A DNA stretch of 64,000 nt from Holophagales bacterium (lineage in GTDB: Bacteria; Acidobacteriota; Thermoanaerobaculia; Multivoradales; Multivoraceae), in the NCBI GenBank assembly GCA_009843505.1, contig VYDI01000047.1, positions 62,001 to 126,000 of the forward strand, in the 5' to 3' direction. The notes beneath the pieces are model-generated. The model was given only the letters and a program-made list of their open reading frames with translations. It was not told the origin of the DNA and searched no databases. The position numbers and the translations under genes are program-made. Positions within the stretch are counted from its first letter, which is position 1. Every line of letters begins with the position of its first letter. Below are positions 1 to 9,029 of the stretch, in pieces.

Positions 1-1
1 A

Positions 2-1318
2 CCCAACGCGCTGCACCACCTGGGCCGCGCCCTGCTCGGACTCGACCGGCCGAGGGAAGCGGCGACCGCTCTCGAGAGCGCGATCGATCTGGCGGAAGGC
101 GGTTACGGCGGCTCGTTCAACGCCAACCAGATGGAGAGCCTCCACTACCAGCTCGCCCTGGCCCTCCGCCGCACCGGCGACGAGGCGCGGGCGAAGCCGC
201 ACTTCGAGGCCGCCGAGCGCTTCTCGGTGGCCCTGGCCCGGACTTCGCGCGATCGAATGTCGAACTACCTGGACGGGCACGGCAAGGAACCCTCGGCCGG
301 GGTTGTCGGCCTGTCCGTCTTCAGCGAGACGCCGGTCTCCGGCCTTTCCCCCGAAGTTCGCGAGCAGCTCGTTCGAACGGCGCGAACGACTCTGGCCCGT
401 GCCTCGTTCAATCTCGGCGTCATGGCGACGCAGGCCCGGCGTTTCCCCCGGGCCGCGGGTCATTTCGAGCAGGCTGCCTCGGTCGATCCGGACTTCCCGA
501 GGGTCCAGTACTCGCTGGGTGTCGCCCGCTTCAATGCGGGCCACTTCGAACAGGCGACATCGCCGCTGTCGAAGGCGCTGGAGGGAACGCCCGGCGATCC
601 GGCGCTGCGGCGGATGCTCGCGCTGGCCTGGCTGAACGCCGAGGTCTACGATCGCGCGGCGGAGCTCCTGGCCACCGACCCGGGCCGCGCCGCCGACCGT
701 TCGCTCCAGTACGCCTACGGTCTGGCCCTGGTCCGGAGCGGCCGGACCGTCGAGGCGCAGCCGATCTTCGACCGGCTGCTCGCCGAGCACGCCGACTGGC
801 CCGAGCTCAACGTGCTGCTCGGCCAGGCGGCGGCGCAGGAAGGCGACTTCGACGCGGCGGTGGAGCACCTGGAACGCGCCATCGAACTTCGTCCCGGCGT
901 CGCCGAGGCGCAGGCCACGCTCGGCAACATCTATCTCCGCCAGGGGCGCCTCGAGGAGGCCGGCGCCGCGCTACGTGCCGAACTGGCTGCCCGTCCCGTC
1001 GACAACCGGTCGCGCTACGTCCTGGCGACCGTCCTCGAACTCGACAATCAGCCCCAAGCCGCGCTCCGCGAGGTGGAGCTGGTCCTCGCCGCGGAACCCG
1101 ACTTCGCCGATGCCGGCTACCTCCGCGGCAAGATTCTGCTCGAGGACGGCCGCGTCGACGAGGCGGCCGCGCAGTTGCTGGCGGCCGCGGAACTGGCGCC
1201 GGAGGATCCGAACATCCGCAACCAGCTCGGTCAGGCGTACCAGAAGCTCGGCGACCGGGAGAAGGCGCGCGAGCAGTTCGAGATCTTCCAGAGACTCAAA
1301 GGAAGGTCGGACCAGTGA
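2..1318 (+). CDS. TPR-repeat protein, 5' end outside window
   Basis: The reading frame is open from base 2, so the true start lies left of the window; the first internal ATG is at 131. The protein is built of tandem tetratricopeptide repeats, for example LGVARFNAGHFEQATSPLSKAL, LGQAAAQEGDFDAAVEHLERAI and LGNIYLRQGRLEEAGAALRAEL, with a final repeat near the C-terminus. TPR arrays are protein-interaction scaffolds, and no catalytic motif is visible. It overlaps the next TPR gene by a GTGA junction, and a CRTAC1-like exported protein follows. The three probably form one operon for an envelope-associated complex; that role is inferred from order only. Confidence 0.85.
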   Translation, partial: PNALHHLGRALLGLDRPREAATALESAIDLAEGGYGGSFNANQMESLHYQLALALRRTGDEARAKPHFEAAERFSVALARTSRDRMSNYLDGHGKEPSAGVVGLSVFSETPVSGLSPEVREQLVRTARTTLARASFNLGVMATQARRFPRAAGHFEQAASVDPDFPRVQYSLGVARFNAGHFEQATSPLSKALEGTPGDPALRRMLALAWLNAEVYDRAAELLATDPGRAADRSLQYAYGLALVRSGRTVEAQPIFDRLLAEHADWPELNVLLGQAAAQEGDFDAAVEHLERAIELRPGVAEAQATLGNIYLRQGRLEEAGAALRAELAARPVDNRSRYVLATVLELDNQPQAALREVELVLAAEPDFADAGYLRGKILLEDGRVDEAAAQLLAAAELAPEDPNIRNQLGQAYQKLGDREKAREQFEIFQRLKGRSDQ

Positions 1319-2166
1319 AGAACTGGGTGTTCTCGCTGCTGCTTGTGCCGGCCGGTCTCAGCGCCCAGCCGGAAGCGGCGGCAACGGAGTCGGTCCGCGG
1401 CCTGCTCGACCAGGCCCGCTCCCTCGCCTCGCGGAACGAAGCCGACGCGGCCGCCGAGGCGCTCGGTCGGGCCATTGCCCTGGCGCCCAACTCCGAGGAC
1501 GTCCTGAACGCCTACGCCCGCTTCTCGCTCGCTCGGGGAAACCCGATCCAGGCGACCCTGGCTCTCGAGCCGCTGGCGCGGATGCACCCCGGCGAGGCGG
1601 AGTACGCCTACCTGCTCGGCGTGGCCCGCATGCAAGTGGGCGAGATGGCGGAGGCCGCCGAGGCGCTGTTCGACGCGGCCGCCCTCGACCGGAGCCGCGC
1701 CCTGACCCATATCGCCCTCGGCCTGGCCCTCAACCGGGTGGACCGGTTCGACGAGGCCCGGGAACCTCTGGCCACGGCCCTGCGGCTGGAGCCCGACAAC
1801 GTCGAGGCGCTGGCCGCCATGTCGGAGAGCACCGAGGGGCTTGGCATGCTGGCCGAAGCGACGGCACTGGCTGAACGTGCGCTGGCGGTCAACCCCGATC
1901 ACCCGACGGCCCTGGTGACGATCGGAACGGCCCGGTTGAAGGAGGGTCGTTTCGAGGCCGCCCGGGAGGCGCTCACGCGAGCGGTCGCCGCCGAGCCCGA
2001 TTCGATCAAGGGGCACTACCAGCTCAGCCTCGCTCTGGCCCGCCTCGGCGACCGCGAGCGGGCGGAGCGCCACCTGCGGCGTTCCCGGGAGGCGCAGGCC
2101 ACGATCGAAGAGCACATCGAGCGTCTGCGCGCCCAGGCGCCGCTGGGATCGAGGAAAGAGCCTTGA
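1315..2166 (+). CDS. Exported TPR-repeat protein
   Basis: A protein of 283 aa. The GTG start at 1315 overlaps the upstream stop (GTGA), which implies translational coupling. Residues 1-18 resemble a signal peptide (MKNWVFSLLLVPAGLSAQ). The rest is TPR-type helical repeats (LGRAIALAPNSEDVLNAYARF, LLGVARMQVGEMAEAAEALF, IGTARLKEGRFEAAREALTRAV), ending in a charged helix. It is probably a periplasmic scaffold working with the upstream TPR protein and the downstream FG-GAP/ASPIC protein. No enzymatic motif is seen and the exact function is unknown. Confidence 0.85.
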   Translation: MKNWVFSLLLVPAGLSAQPEAAATESVRGLLDQARSLASRNEADAAAEALGRAIALAPNSEDVLNAYARFSLARGNPIQATLALEPLARMHPGEAEYAYLLGVARMQVGEMAEAAEALFDAAALDRSRALTHIALGLALNRVDRFDEAREPLATALRLEPDNVEALAAMSESTEGLGMLAEATALAERALAVNPDHPTALVTIGTARLKEGRFEAAREALTRAVAAEPDSIKGHYQLSLALARLGDRERAERHLRRSREAQATIEEHIERLRAQAPLGSRKEP

Positions 2167-3914
2167 GCGGACCCGGCGGGCCGGGACCTGGACCGGCCGC
2201 CACTGGGTGCGCCGGCGCCCCCGCCGGCATCCGGCGCGACAGCGCCGGTCTCCGGGTCGCCGCCGCCGTAGCGGTCGCGGCCCTCCTCGTCTGCCCCGCG
2301 TTGACGCTCGCCCAGGGCGCCGGCGACGCTCCGCTGTTTCGCGACATCACCGAGTCCACCGGCATCGCCTTCCGTCACAACTCGGCGCCCGAGAAGAAGT
2401 ACATCGTCGAGTCGATGAGCGGCGGAGTCGGGCTCTTCGACGTCGACCGTGACGGTCTGCTCGACATCTACTTCGTCAACTCCCTGACGGTCGACACGGC
2501 GAACGAGCCGGAGTCGTCGCACAGCGCGCTCTATCGCAACCTCGGCGACGGCACGTTTCGCGATATCGCCGCCGAGGCGGGGGTCGCCCACCCCGGCTGG
2601 GGAATGGGCCTGTGCATCGCCGACGTCGACGGCGACGGCTGGCAGGACCTCTACGTGACGGGGATCGGCCGGAACCGGCTCTATCGCAACTCGGGCGACG
2701 ACACGTTCACCGACGTGGCGACGGAACTCGGCGTCGCGGCCTCGGGCTGGTCGACCGGCTGTGGCTTCGCCGACTACGACCGCGACGGCGATCTCGACCT
2801 CTTCGTGAGCCGCTACGTGGAGTTCGATCTCGACAACCTGCCGGAGTTTGGCAGCGACAAGACCTGCCAGTACCGCGGTGTCTCGGTCCAGTGCGGACCG
2901 CGCGGCCTGCCGGGCACCTCCGACCTCCTGTTCCGGCAGGAAGCGAACGGAGCCTTCACCGAGGTCGGCGAGGAGGCGGGGGTTCGCGACCCGGACGGCT
3001 ACTTCGGCCTCGGCATCGCCTGGCTCGACATGGACGGCGACGGTTGGCTCGACCTCTACGTCGCCAACGACTCGACGCCCAACTACCTCTACATGAACCG
3101 GAAGGACGGCACCTTCGAGGAGTCGGGGTTCTTCATGGGCGTCGCGGTGAGCGAGGACGGCGGCGAGCAGGGAGGCATGGGCGTCGCGGTTGGCGACTAC
3201 GACGGCAGCGGCCGGCTGAGCCTGTTCGTCAGCAACTTCGCCGAGGAGTACAACGCGCTCTACCGCAACGAGGGCGACTACTCGAGCGACGCCTCCTTCC
3301 GGTCGAGGACGGGCGCGTCGAGCCTGCCCTTCGTTGGCTGGGGGACCGCGTTCTTCGACTACGACAACGACGGCTGGGAGGACCTGGTGGTGGTGAACGG
3401 CCACGTCTATCCCCAGCTCGACGGCGCCCGGCTCGGCGCCTCGGCCGGCTACCGCCAGCGCAAGCTGCTCTACCGCAACCTGGGCGACGGCACCTTCGAA
3501 GAGCTGGCCGAGCGAGGGGGCCCGGCCTTCCTCGAACAGACCGTCAGCCGCGGTCTGGCGATGGGCGACCTCGACAACGACGGCCGGGTGGACCTGGTGA
3601 TCAACGACCTCGACGGCTCGCCCATGGTGCTGCGCAACGAGGCCGGCGGCGGCCACTGGCTGCAGGTGCGGCTGGTCGGGGCCGGCAGGAACACCGACGC
3701 GATCGGCGCGGTGATCCGGGTGACGGTTGATGGTCGCAGCCAGATCCGCAACATCCGCAGCGGCACCAGCTACCTGTCCCAGGACGACTTCCGCCAGCAC
3801 TTCGGCCTGGGCGACGCCGCCACGGTCGGTTCGGTCGTCGTGACCTGGCCGGACGGCTCGACCACGGAGCGCGAGAACGTCGCCGTCGACCAGCTACTGG
3901 TGATGGAGCAGTAA
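2163..3914 (+). CDS. CRTAC1-type FG-GAP/ASPIC-UnbV repeat protein, exported
   Basis: A protein of 583 aa with a TTG start overlapping the previous stop. A hydrophobic signal segment lies near residues 30-51 (VAAAVAVAALLVCPALTLAQ). At least seven FG-GAP-type calcium-binding loops follow, including DVDRDGLLDIYFVN, DVDGDGWQDLYVTG, DMDGDGWLDLYVAND and DLDNDGRVDLVIND. The last 80 residues match an ASPIC/UnbV domain (GAVIRVTVDG, SYLSQDDFRQHFGLG, VTWPDGSTTE). Such proteins are secreted beta-propellers of poorly known function, often beside TPR genes as here. Codons about 14-31 are supplied by a copy of the REP-like repeat, so the real start could lie downstream of it, although no better start precedes the signal segment. 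Confidence 0.85.
   Translation: MSGPGGPGPGPAATGCAGAPAGIRRDSAGLRVAAAVAVAALLVCPALTLAQGAGDAPLFRDITESTGIAFRHNSAPEKKYIVESMSGGVGLFDVDRDGLLDIYFVNSLTVDTANEPESSHSALYRNLGDGTFRDIAAEAGVAHPGWGMGLCIADVDGDGWQDLYVTGIGRNRLYRNSGDDTFTDVATELGVAASGWSTGCGFADYDRDGDLDLFVSRYVEFDLDNLPEFGSDKTCQYRGVSVQCGPRGLPGTSDLLFRQEANGAFTEVGEEAGVRDPDGYFGLGIAWLDMDGDGWLDLYVANDSTPNYLYMNRKDGTFEESGFFMGVAVSEDGGEQGGMGVAVGDYDGSGRLSLFVSNFAEEYNALYRNEGDYSSDASFRSRTGASSLPFVGWGTAFFDYDNDGWEDLVVVNGHVYPQLDGARLGASAGYRQRKLLYRNLGDGTFEELAERGGPAFLEQTVSRGLAMGDLDNDGRVDLVINDLDGSPMVLRNEAGGGHWLQVRLVGAGRNTDAIGAVIRVTVDGRSQIRNIRSGTSYLSQDDFRQHFGLGDAATVGSVVVTWPDGSTTERENVAVDQLLVMEQ
2202..2255 (+). repeat. REP-like palindromic repeat, copy 1
   Basis: It starts ACTGGGTGCGCCGGCG and continues with CCCCGCCGGCATCCGGCGC. 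GCCGGCG/CGCCGGC makes one hairpin arm pair and CCGGCGC..GCGCCGG a second. The same core recurs near 4974, 18357 and 26508, and inverted near 56193. Here it lies in frame near the N-terminus of the FG-GAP protein and is read as TGCAGAPAGIRR. Confidence 0.8.
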
Positions 3915-3916
3915 CG

Positions 3917-5050
3917 CTAGGGCTCGCGCGGCGTCATCCAGCGTTTTCCCGAGCTGTGCGGGGCGCTCCTGGCCCCGCGGTTGAACGTCTCCGCCGCGTG
4001 GGGATAGTCCGGTCCCACGACGCCGCCGGCGCACTCGCCGGCCGGCGGGATCACCCAGTCGCAGCCGGGCGTCTTCTCCGGGCCGTGGGCCCAGCATTGC
4101 TTCAGCGCCTCGAGGTCCGCGGCCAGTGAGCCGGGATCGTGCGGCGGCATGTGCTGGTTGGGGTCCCAGAAGTCGCCCGTGAACTCCTCCAGCGTCTCCA
4201 TGGCGATCCGGTGGCAGCCGAGGCAGCCGTTGCCCTCGATGTGGATCGTCCGCATGTCCCACGTAGGCGCGCCCACGACGTAGTAGGGCGGGTTCGGTCC
4301 GGGCAGGACCGGGACGACCGGCTGGCGCGGGTTCTCGGGAAGTCGCGCGGACTTGATCCACGGGTTGTGAATGAACGGATCCGCCTGGTGGCAGCGGACG
4401 CACTGGATGTCTCCGGCAGGCATGTACGCGTCGTCGAAGTCCGGTTCGTCGGGGCCGGGGAGCACGCCGAGCAGCCGGTTGTTCTCGCCGACGTGGGTCC
4501 AGGGGCTGTTGTCGCCGGACTCGAAGAAGCAGGTGGCGCCCGTCTCACGGTTGTAGCCGATCATCTGGACCGAGTCGCCGATGTCGACGTTGAAGACGTC
4601 GTCGCGCCCGTCGTGACGGCAGAAGCTCACCCACACGACCTCGGGGCGGGGCGAGCCGTCCGTGTTCCGGCCCTCGTAGCGCTGGAGGCTCGAACCCGGC
4701 ATGCAGTCGCCGATCTGGAGACTGCCGTCGTCGCAAGCGTGGAGCCCCGGGTCCTCGAAGATCTCCCGGCCGTCCTGCCGGATGCGAATGCGCGCCCCCT
4801 GCCCGCAGTCGACCGTCGGCGGCACGCCCAAGTGCGGCTCGCACATCGCCGCGTAGGCGCGGGCGCTCTTCGGCATCGGCGGGTTCGCGCCCGCGGGCGT
4901 GCACTGTCCGGCAGGCGCGGACTGCCCTTGCACCAGGCCCGGTCCGAGCACAACGGCAAACAAGAGCGCCAGACACTGGGTGCGCCGGCGTCCCCGCCGG
5001 CTTCTGGCGAAGACGCGCCGCGAAGCGGCGACCACACTCCGGACGACCAT
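3917..5050 (-). CDS. Exported diheme c-type cytochrome
   Basis: A protein of 377 aa starting at the ATG at 5050. The N-terminus is arginine-rich and followed by a hydrophobic stretch (CLALLFAVVLGPGLVQGQ), consistent with a signal peptide. Two CxxCH heme-attachment motifs are visible, CVRCHQ and CLGCHR, in the C-terminal half, along with numerous other cysteines. It is likely a periplasmic electron carrier or heme protein of unknown redox partner. The arginine-rich leader is encoded by a REP-like repeat read in reverse. It lies 17 bp downstream of a TauD-like dioxygenase gene on the same strand and may be cotranscribed with it. Confidence 0.75.
   Translation of the reverse strand: MVVRSVVAASRRVFARSRRGRRRTQCLALLFAVVLGPGLVQGQSAPAGQCTPAGANPPMPKSARAYAAMCEPHLGVPPTVDCGQGARIRIRQDGREIFEDPGLHACDDGSLQIGDCMPGSSLQRYEGRNTDGSPRPEVVWVSFCRHDGRDDVFNVDIGDSVQMIGYNRETGATCFFESGDNSPWTHVGENNRLLGVLPGPDEPDFDDAYMPAGDIQCVRCHQADPFIHNPWIKSARLPENPRQPVVPVLPGPNPPYYVVGAPTWDMRTIHIEGNGCLGCHRIAMETLEEFTGDFWDPNQHMPPHDPGSLAADLEALKQCWAHGPEKTPGCDWVIPPAGECAGGVVGPDYPHAAETFNRGARSAPHSSGKRWMTPREP
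4974..5038 (+). repeat. REP-like palindromic repeat, copy 2
   Basis: ACTGGGTGCGCCGGCGTCC and CCGCCGGCTTCTGG are followed by a second palindrome, CGCCGCGAAGCGGCG. It overlaps codons of the signal-peptide region of the minus-strand cytochrome (read RRGRRRTQC). Confidence 0.8.
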
Positions 5051-5067
5051 GCCGTCTCCCACCACCC

Positions 5068-5982
5068 CTACATCTCCAGCACAACTTCCTTCTTCGCGTT
5101 CGACTCCAGCGACTGGACCTTGCGGTTCAGGTACTTGTTCAACTGCCGGTCGTACCGGCTCGTGGCGCCGGCGTGGCGGGCGCGCACGTAGGGCTCCCAG
5201 CGGGCTTCGCCGGCCGCCTCGACCTGGTCGCCCATCACGGTGACCCGCTGGATGATCCGCTCCTCGTTGAAGTCGTTCAGCACGAAGTGCTGCGTGCAGC
5301 GGTTGTCCCACATGGCGAGTGTGCCCTGCTGCCAGCGATAGCGGACGGTGAAGCGGGTGTTCGTCGCCCAGCGGGTCAGGTAGCCGAGCAGGTGGTCGCT
5401 CTCCTCGTGGCTGAGTTCGACGATGCGGCGGGTGAAGTGCTCGTTGACGAACAGCGACTTGCGGCCCGTCTCCGGGTGGACGCGGACGACGGGGTGGATC
5501 GTCATCTTCTCCGGCTTGCCGTGCGGCGTCGCGTCGTGGAGCGCGGTGAGACCCTCGCAGAGTTCCTGCAGCGGCGGCGAGAGTTCCTCGTAGGCCTTGT
5601 ACATGTTGGCCCACATCGTGTCGCCGCCGACCTCCGGGCACTTGACCATGTTCAGGATCGCCATCACCGAGGGGCTCTCCTGGAAGCTGATGTCGCTGTG
5701 CCACTCGTCCGCGACGCCGCCGCGGGTGGCCACCAGCTCGAAGACCTCGGGGTGGTCGAGGAAGGGGTTGTTCAGGTGCGGGTGCCCTTCCAGCTCACCG
5801 AAGTGCCGCCCGAAGGCGACATGCTGCGCCACGTCCAGGTGCTGATCGGGAAAGAACAGCACCTGGTGGTCCAGCAGCAGGCCGCGGATCGTTGCGGCCT
5901 CATCCGGGCCGGCCTCGGCCAGCGGCAGATCGTGGATCTCGGCGCCCAGGGACCCGGAGAGACGTACGACTCGATGGCTCAT
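5068..5982 (-). CDS. TauD/TfdA-family Fe(II)/2-oxoglutarate dioxygenase
   Basis: A protein of 304 aa, the normal length for the family. The facial triad is visible: HxD in EWHSDISF and the distal His in WDNRCTQHFVLNDF, followed by the 2-oxoglutarate-binding Arg region RIIQRVTVMGD. Family members hydroxylate taurine, 2,4-D, alkyl sulfates or related substrates with loss of CO2 from 2-oxoglutarate; the substrate here cannot be told. The enzyme is cytoplasmic with no signal peptide. A divergent promoter region separates it from the hydrolase that starts at 6033. Confidence 0.9.
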   Translation of the reverse strand: MSHRVVRLSGSLGAEIHDLPLAEAGPDEAATIRGLLLDHQVLFFPDQHLDVAQHVAFGRHFGELEGHPHLNNPFLDHPEVFELVATRGGVADEWHSDISFQESPSVMAILNMVKCPEVGGDTMWANMYKAYEELSPPLQELCEGLTALHDATPHGKPEKMTIHPVVRVHPETGRKSLFVNEHFTRRIVELSHEESDHLLGYLTRWATNTRFTVRYRWQQGTLAMWDNRCTQHFVLNDFNEERIIQRVTVMGDQVEAAGEARWEPYVRARHAGATSRYDRQLNKYLNRKVQSLESNAKKEVVLEM

Positions 5983-6019
5983 TGGAGTTTCTCCTGCGGT
6001 TGAGGATCGAGGCTATCTC

Positions 6020-6025
6020 TAGAAT
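6020..6025 (+). promoter_or_regulatory. Candidate -10 element (TAGAAT), probable leaderless start
   Basis: TAGAAT ends 7 bases before the ATG at 6033, leaving almost no room for a leader. No Shine-Dalgarno sequence lies between them. Inference from sequence and spacing only. Confidence 0.4.
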
Positions 6026-6032
6026 CCGCGTC

Positions 6033-7190
6033 ATGCGCAACCGATTCGGCCTTGTCGTCGCCGCCCTCGCCGCAGTCGTCCTTTCCGCCTCGCCGCTCGC
6101 GGCGCAGGAGGAGCGTCCCCGCGTGGAGGCCGACGGCACCGTTCACGTCCCGGCCTTCGACCTGCCGGAGACCTCCTACTTCAGCGACGAGTCGCGGGCG
6201 GCGATGAAGCACTTCCGCGAGGTCTACGGACCGGAGTTCGGCACCTTCTCCCAGGGCTGCGCGAACCTGAACGACGTTGCCGACGACCCCGAGGCGATTC
6301 GGGCAGCGCGCCAGTGCGTCGCCGACGGCTATTACAAGACGGCCATCTACCGGGACACCGTCGCCAAGCACCCGGTGAAGATCACCGCGGAGACGATCGC
6401 CGGCGTCTACACCGAAGTCTTCGTCCCCGAACGCGGCGTCGCCGAGGAGAAGGAAGACCGGCTGCTGATCAGCATCCACGGCGGCGGCTTCCGCGTCGGC
6501 GCCCGCTACTTCAGCCAGACGGAGGCGATGCAGGTCGCCGACATGGGCGGCTACAAGGTGATCAGCCCCGACTACCGGATGGCGCCGGAGGCCACCCATC
6601 CGGCCGGCGTCGAGGACGTCATCGCCGTCTACAAGGCGATGCTGGAGGACTACGAGGCGTCGAAGATCGGCATCTACGGCTGCTCGGCCGGCGCCATGCT
6701 CACCGCGCAGACGGTCGCCTACATCCTCGAGAACGACCTGCCGCTGCCGGGGGCGATCGGTCTCTTCTGCGCCGGGATACCGACGACCGACGGCGACACC
6801 CCGGGCGTGTTCAAGATGGGCCGCAGCGAGAGCGCCTTCCTCGTGTCCGCGTTGGGCGGCTTCCCGCGCCCGGTCGAGCCGGCGGAGCCGCCCCAGCCGA
6901 GCGGCTACTTCCGCGGCGTGAAAGCCGGCGACCCCGTCGTGGCTCCCGGCGACCACGACGACCTGCTCGCCCGCTTCCCGCCCGCGCTACTGATCAGCGG
7001 CACCCGCGACTTCGCGCTCGGCGGCGTACTGGCCAGCCACAACAAGCTGGTCAGCCTCGGCGTCGAGGCCGACCTGCACGTCTGGGAAGGCCTCGGGCAC
7101 GCGACCTTCGCGTTCAACCCGCGTCTGCCCGAGTCGGACGAGGTGCACAACGTGATCGTGCGCTTCTTCGATCGGCACCTGTCCTCGTAG
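6033..7190 (+). CDS. Exported alpha/beta hydrolase (HSL-type esterase)
   Basis: A protein of 385 aa. Signal peptide MRNRFGLVVAALAAVVLSASPLAAQ. The oxyanion-hole motif HGGGF (in LISIHGGGFRVGA) and the nucleophile elbow GCSAGA identify the hormone-sensitive-lipase branch; the acid and His are likely in GTRDFALGG and GLGHATF. It probably hydrolyses small esters in the periplasm. The ATG at 6033 is chosen because the signal peptide begins there and a -10-like TAGAAT sits 7 bases upstream. The substrate is unknown. Confidence 0.85.
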   Translation: MRNRFGLVVAALAAVVLSASPLAAQEERPRVEADGTVHVPAFDLPETSYFSDESRAAMKHFREVYGPEFGTFSQGCANLNDVADDPEAIRAARQCVADGYYKTAIYRDTVAKHPVKITAETIAGVYTEVFVPERGVAEEKEDRLLISIHGGGFRVGARYFSQTEAMQVADMGGYKVISPDYRMAPEATHPAGVEDVIAVYKAMLEDYEASKIGIYGCSAGAMLTAQTVAYILENDLPLPGAIGLFCAGIPTTDGDTPGVFKMGRSESAFLVSALGGFPRPVEPAEPPQPSGYFRGVKAGDPVVAPGDHDDLLARFPPALLISGTRDFALGGVLASHNKLVSLGVEADLHVWEGLGHATFAFNPRLPESDEVHNVIVRFFDRHLSS

Positions 7191-7223
7191 AGCGGTCGCC
7201 GGCCCTCGACGCGCGAAGACGGG

Positions 7224-7579
7224 TCAGGGCAGATGCGGACCGTAGAGGTAGAGCAGTGCGTCGTTCAGCGCCGGAGCGAGGATGGTGGTGTGCGTGTGAC
7301 CGGGGTAGATGCGTGACTTCCAGGTCAGGCCGGGGTTGGCCGTTCGGCCCAGGGCGCTGACGGTGGCGTTGAAGTTGCGGCCCATGTCTTCGTAGAAGTC
7401 CACGCCGAGGATGCCGGCCGGGCGATCGGTCGTGTTGTAACGGGCCCGAATGTACGGGTCGAGCTCTTCCTCGAGGAACTTCAGGAACTTGCCGGCGCCG
7501 CCAACGCCGTTCGCAGGGTGCCGGAGATCAGAATGCCTCCGACGGCCGCCGCCGACAGCAGCAAGGCCCTGCGCTTCAT
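7224..7579 (-). pseudogene. Eroded esterase (IroE/Fes-like alpha/beta hydrolase) remnant
   Basis: On the minus strand an ATG at 7579 opens a signal-peptide-like sequence (MKRRALLLSAAAVGGILISG) that stops after 32 codons. In another frame just downstream, coding sense continues as GKFLKFLEEELDPYIRARYN..RPAGILG, then jumps to VDFYEDMGRNF and ends SRIYPGHTHTTILAPALNDALLYLYG. Members of this family have a G-x-S-x-G nucleophile segment right after the AGILG-type sequence; it is missing here. The gene therefore carries a frame break and an internal deletion and is non-functional. An intact relative lies at 8015. Confidence 0.7.
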
Positions 7580-7785
7580 CGTCGTCTCTCGTTTGCCCGG
7601 TCCACTCCTCATCGCTGTCTCCTCTCTTCCTGTCGCACGGGATACCATTCACGCGTGTTTGGTTGAGGCGAGGCCCTTTCGCCTCGAAGGCGGTTCGCTT
7701 ACTGTGGCCATCGTGACGACCAAGACCAAGCCGCGCTCCGGCCGGCGCCTGAGTCGGCTCGGCTGGAAGTGACTCGAGGCAGCTC

Positions 7786-7923
7786 GTGCGCGCGCGGGTC
7801 ACCTACTTCCGCCAGGTCGGCTACTACGCCCTCGATCTTGGAGAGACGAAAGCCAGACGGCGGGAGCTCCTGCCGCTCTACGTTCGGGTGCTGACCGGTG
7901 TGACGCCGAGCAGAAAGGACTAG
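7786..7923 (+). other. Short unassigned coding-like fragment in an otherwise gene-free stretch
   Basis: The 7580-8014 stretch has no convincing complete gene. One frame of about 45 codons (TYFRQVGYYALDLGETKARR, then ELLPLYVRVLTGVTPSRKD) has coding-like composition and ends at 7923. It may be the C-terminal remnant of a lost gene; I do not recognise it. Confidence 0.3.
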
Positions 7924-8014
7924 CGGGAGGCCAGTTCGAAGGGACTAACGGATCTGGTGCGCTGGCCGCCTGCAACCTGAGTAACGGCCGACACACCTGG
8001 GAGATGGAGGAACC

Positions 8015-8917
8015 ATGATCATGCCGCCGAGAGTATTGACCGTTGTCGCACTCGTTGCGGCTGTCCTTCCAGGTGACCTGGCTTTCTCGCAGGAAGCTGA
8101 GGAGTTACCGCTAACGCTCAGCAATGAGACGGTCGTCGGGGGGTTCGTCGAGCCCGCTCGCAGGATACGAGCAGAGGGATGGGACTGGGACCACGAGGTC
8201 AGAATCTACCTGCCTCCCAGCTACCGCAGCTCCGATCGGACCTATCCGACCTTGTGGGTCACCGACAACTCGCTCGAACTGATCCAGGGCGCCTTGATGG
8301 GAGCCGAGTTCGGGATGGCGCCGGAGTTGATCGTTGTCGCCGTCGGGGCCCCGACGGGCACTTCGCCGGCGGAGTTCCAGCGTCGGCGCTCGTACGACTT
8401 CATCCCCGACAGGAGCCTGATGGGAGACCTCTTTGCTGCAGCGCCCGACGGCACGTTCGGTGGCGCGCCGGGGTTTCTCCACTTCCTGGTGCACCAGCTC
8501 AGACCGCTACTGGCCGAGGAGTACCGGATGGACCCCGAGGATCACGGCTACGCCGGTCACTCCGGAGGTGCCCAGTTCGGGCTCTACGTGCTCTTCAACG
8601 AGCCGGAGAGCTTCGACAAGTACGTTCTCAGCAGCCCTGCGGTCTCTCAGCCTTGGCTGGAGATGGAGGAGGCCTGGAACGAGGAGCACAAGGACCTTGA
8701 GGCGAAGGTGTTCCTGAGCGCCGGCGAGGCGGAGGCGAGCGATCCGGTCTGGGCGGCCGCCCAGATCGTGTCGACGGTCGCCCTCGTCGCCGAGCGCCTG
8801 GCGACTCGTAACTACGAGTCGCTAGAACTGAGCGTCCGGATCTTCCCCGGCGAGGACCACCTGACCGTGATGCCCATCGCCTACATGCGGGGGGTGCGCC
8901 AGCTCTACGCTGAGTAG
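8015..8917 (+). CDS. Exported alpha/beta hydrolase of esterase-D/IroE type
   Basis: A protein of 300 aa. A GGAGG lies just upstream of two close ATGs (8015 and 8021). Signal peptide to about residue 26 (VVALVAAVLPGDLAFSQ). The nucleophile elbow is GHSGGA, preceded by a DPEDHGYAG strand, and a likely catalytic His is in FPGEDHLTV. The fold matches putative esterases such as ferri-siderophore esterases IroE/Fes, but substrate specificity cannot be inferred. The neighbouring remnant at 7224 appears to be a decayed relative, so this could be a former tandem pair. Confidence 0.85.
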   Translation: MIMPPRVLTVVALVAAVLPGDLAFSQEAEELPLTLSNETVVGGFVEPARRIRAEGWDWDHEVRIYLPPSYRSSDRTYPTLWVTDNSLELIQGALMGAEFGMAPELIVVAVGAPTGTSPAEFQRRRSYDFIPDRSLMGDLFAAAPDGTFGGAPGFLHFLVHQLRPLLAEEYRMDPEDHGYAGHSGGAQFGLYVLFNEPESFDKYVLSSPAVSQPWLEMEEAWNEEHKDLEAKVFLSAGEAEASDPVWAAAQIVSTVALVAERLATRNYESLELSVRIFPGEDHLTVMPIAYMRGVRQLYAE

Positions 8918-9029
8918 GAGGACTTCATGAACTGGAAGGCGAGTTCGATTCCGCGGACTCGCCGGGGCACTCCTTCCCCTCCGTGAGTGACGGGCACTTG
9001 TCCAGCTAGCTTGCTAGCGGAAGCCGCGC

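Noticed and set aside
2016-3800. Long minus-strand open frame across the FG-GAP gene
   Set aside because: Antisense shadow of repetitive, high-GC coding sequence; valine- and alanine-rich low-complexity translation without any domain.
5051-5704. N-terminal extension of the diheme cytochrome frame into the TauD gene
   Set aside because: This stretch is the shifted frame of the dioxygenase; the signal peptide begins at 5050.
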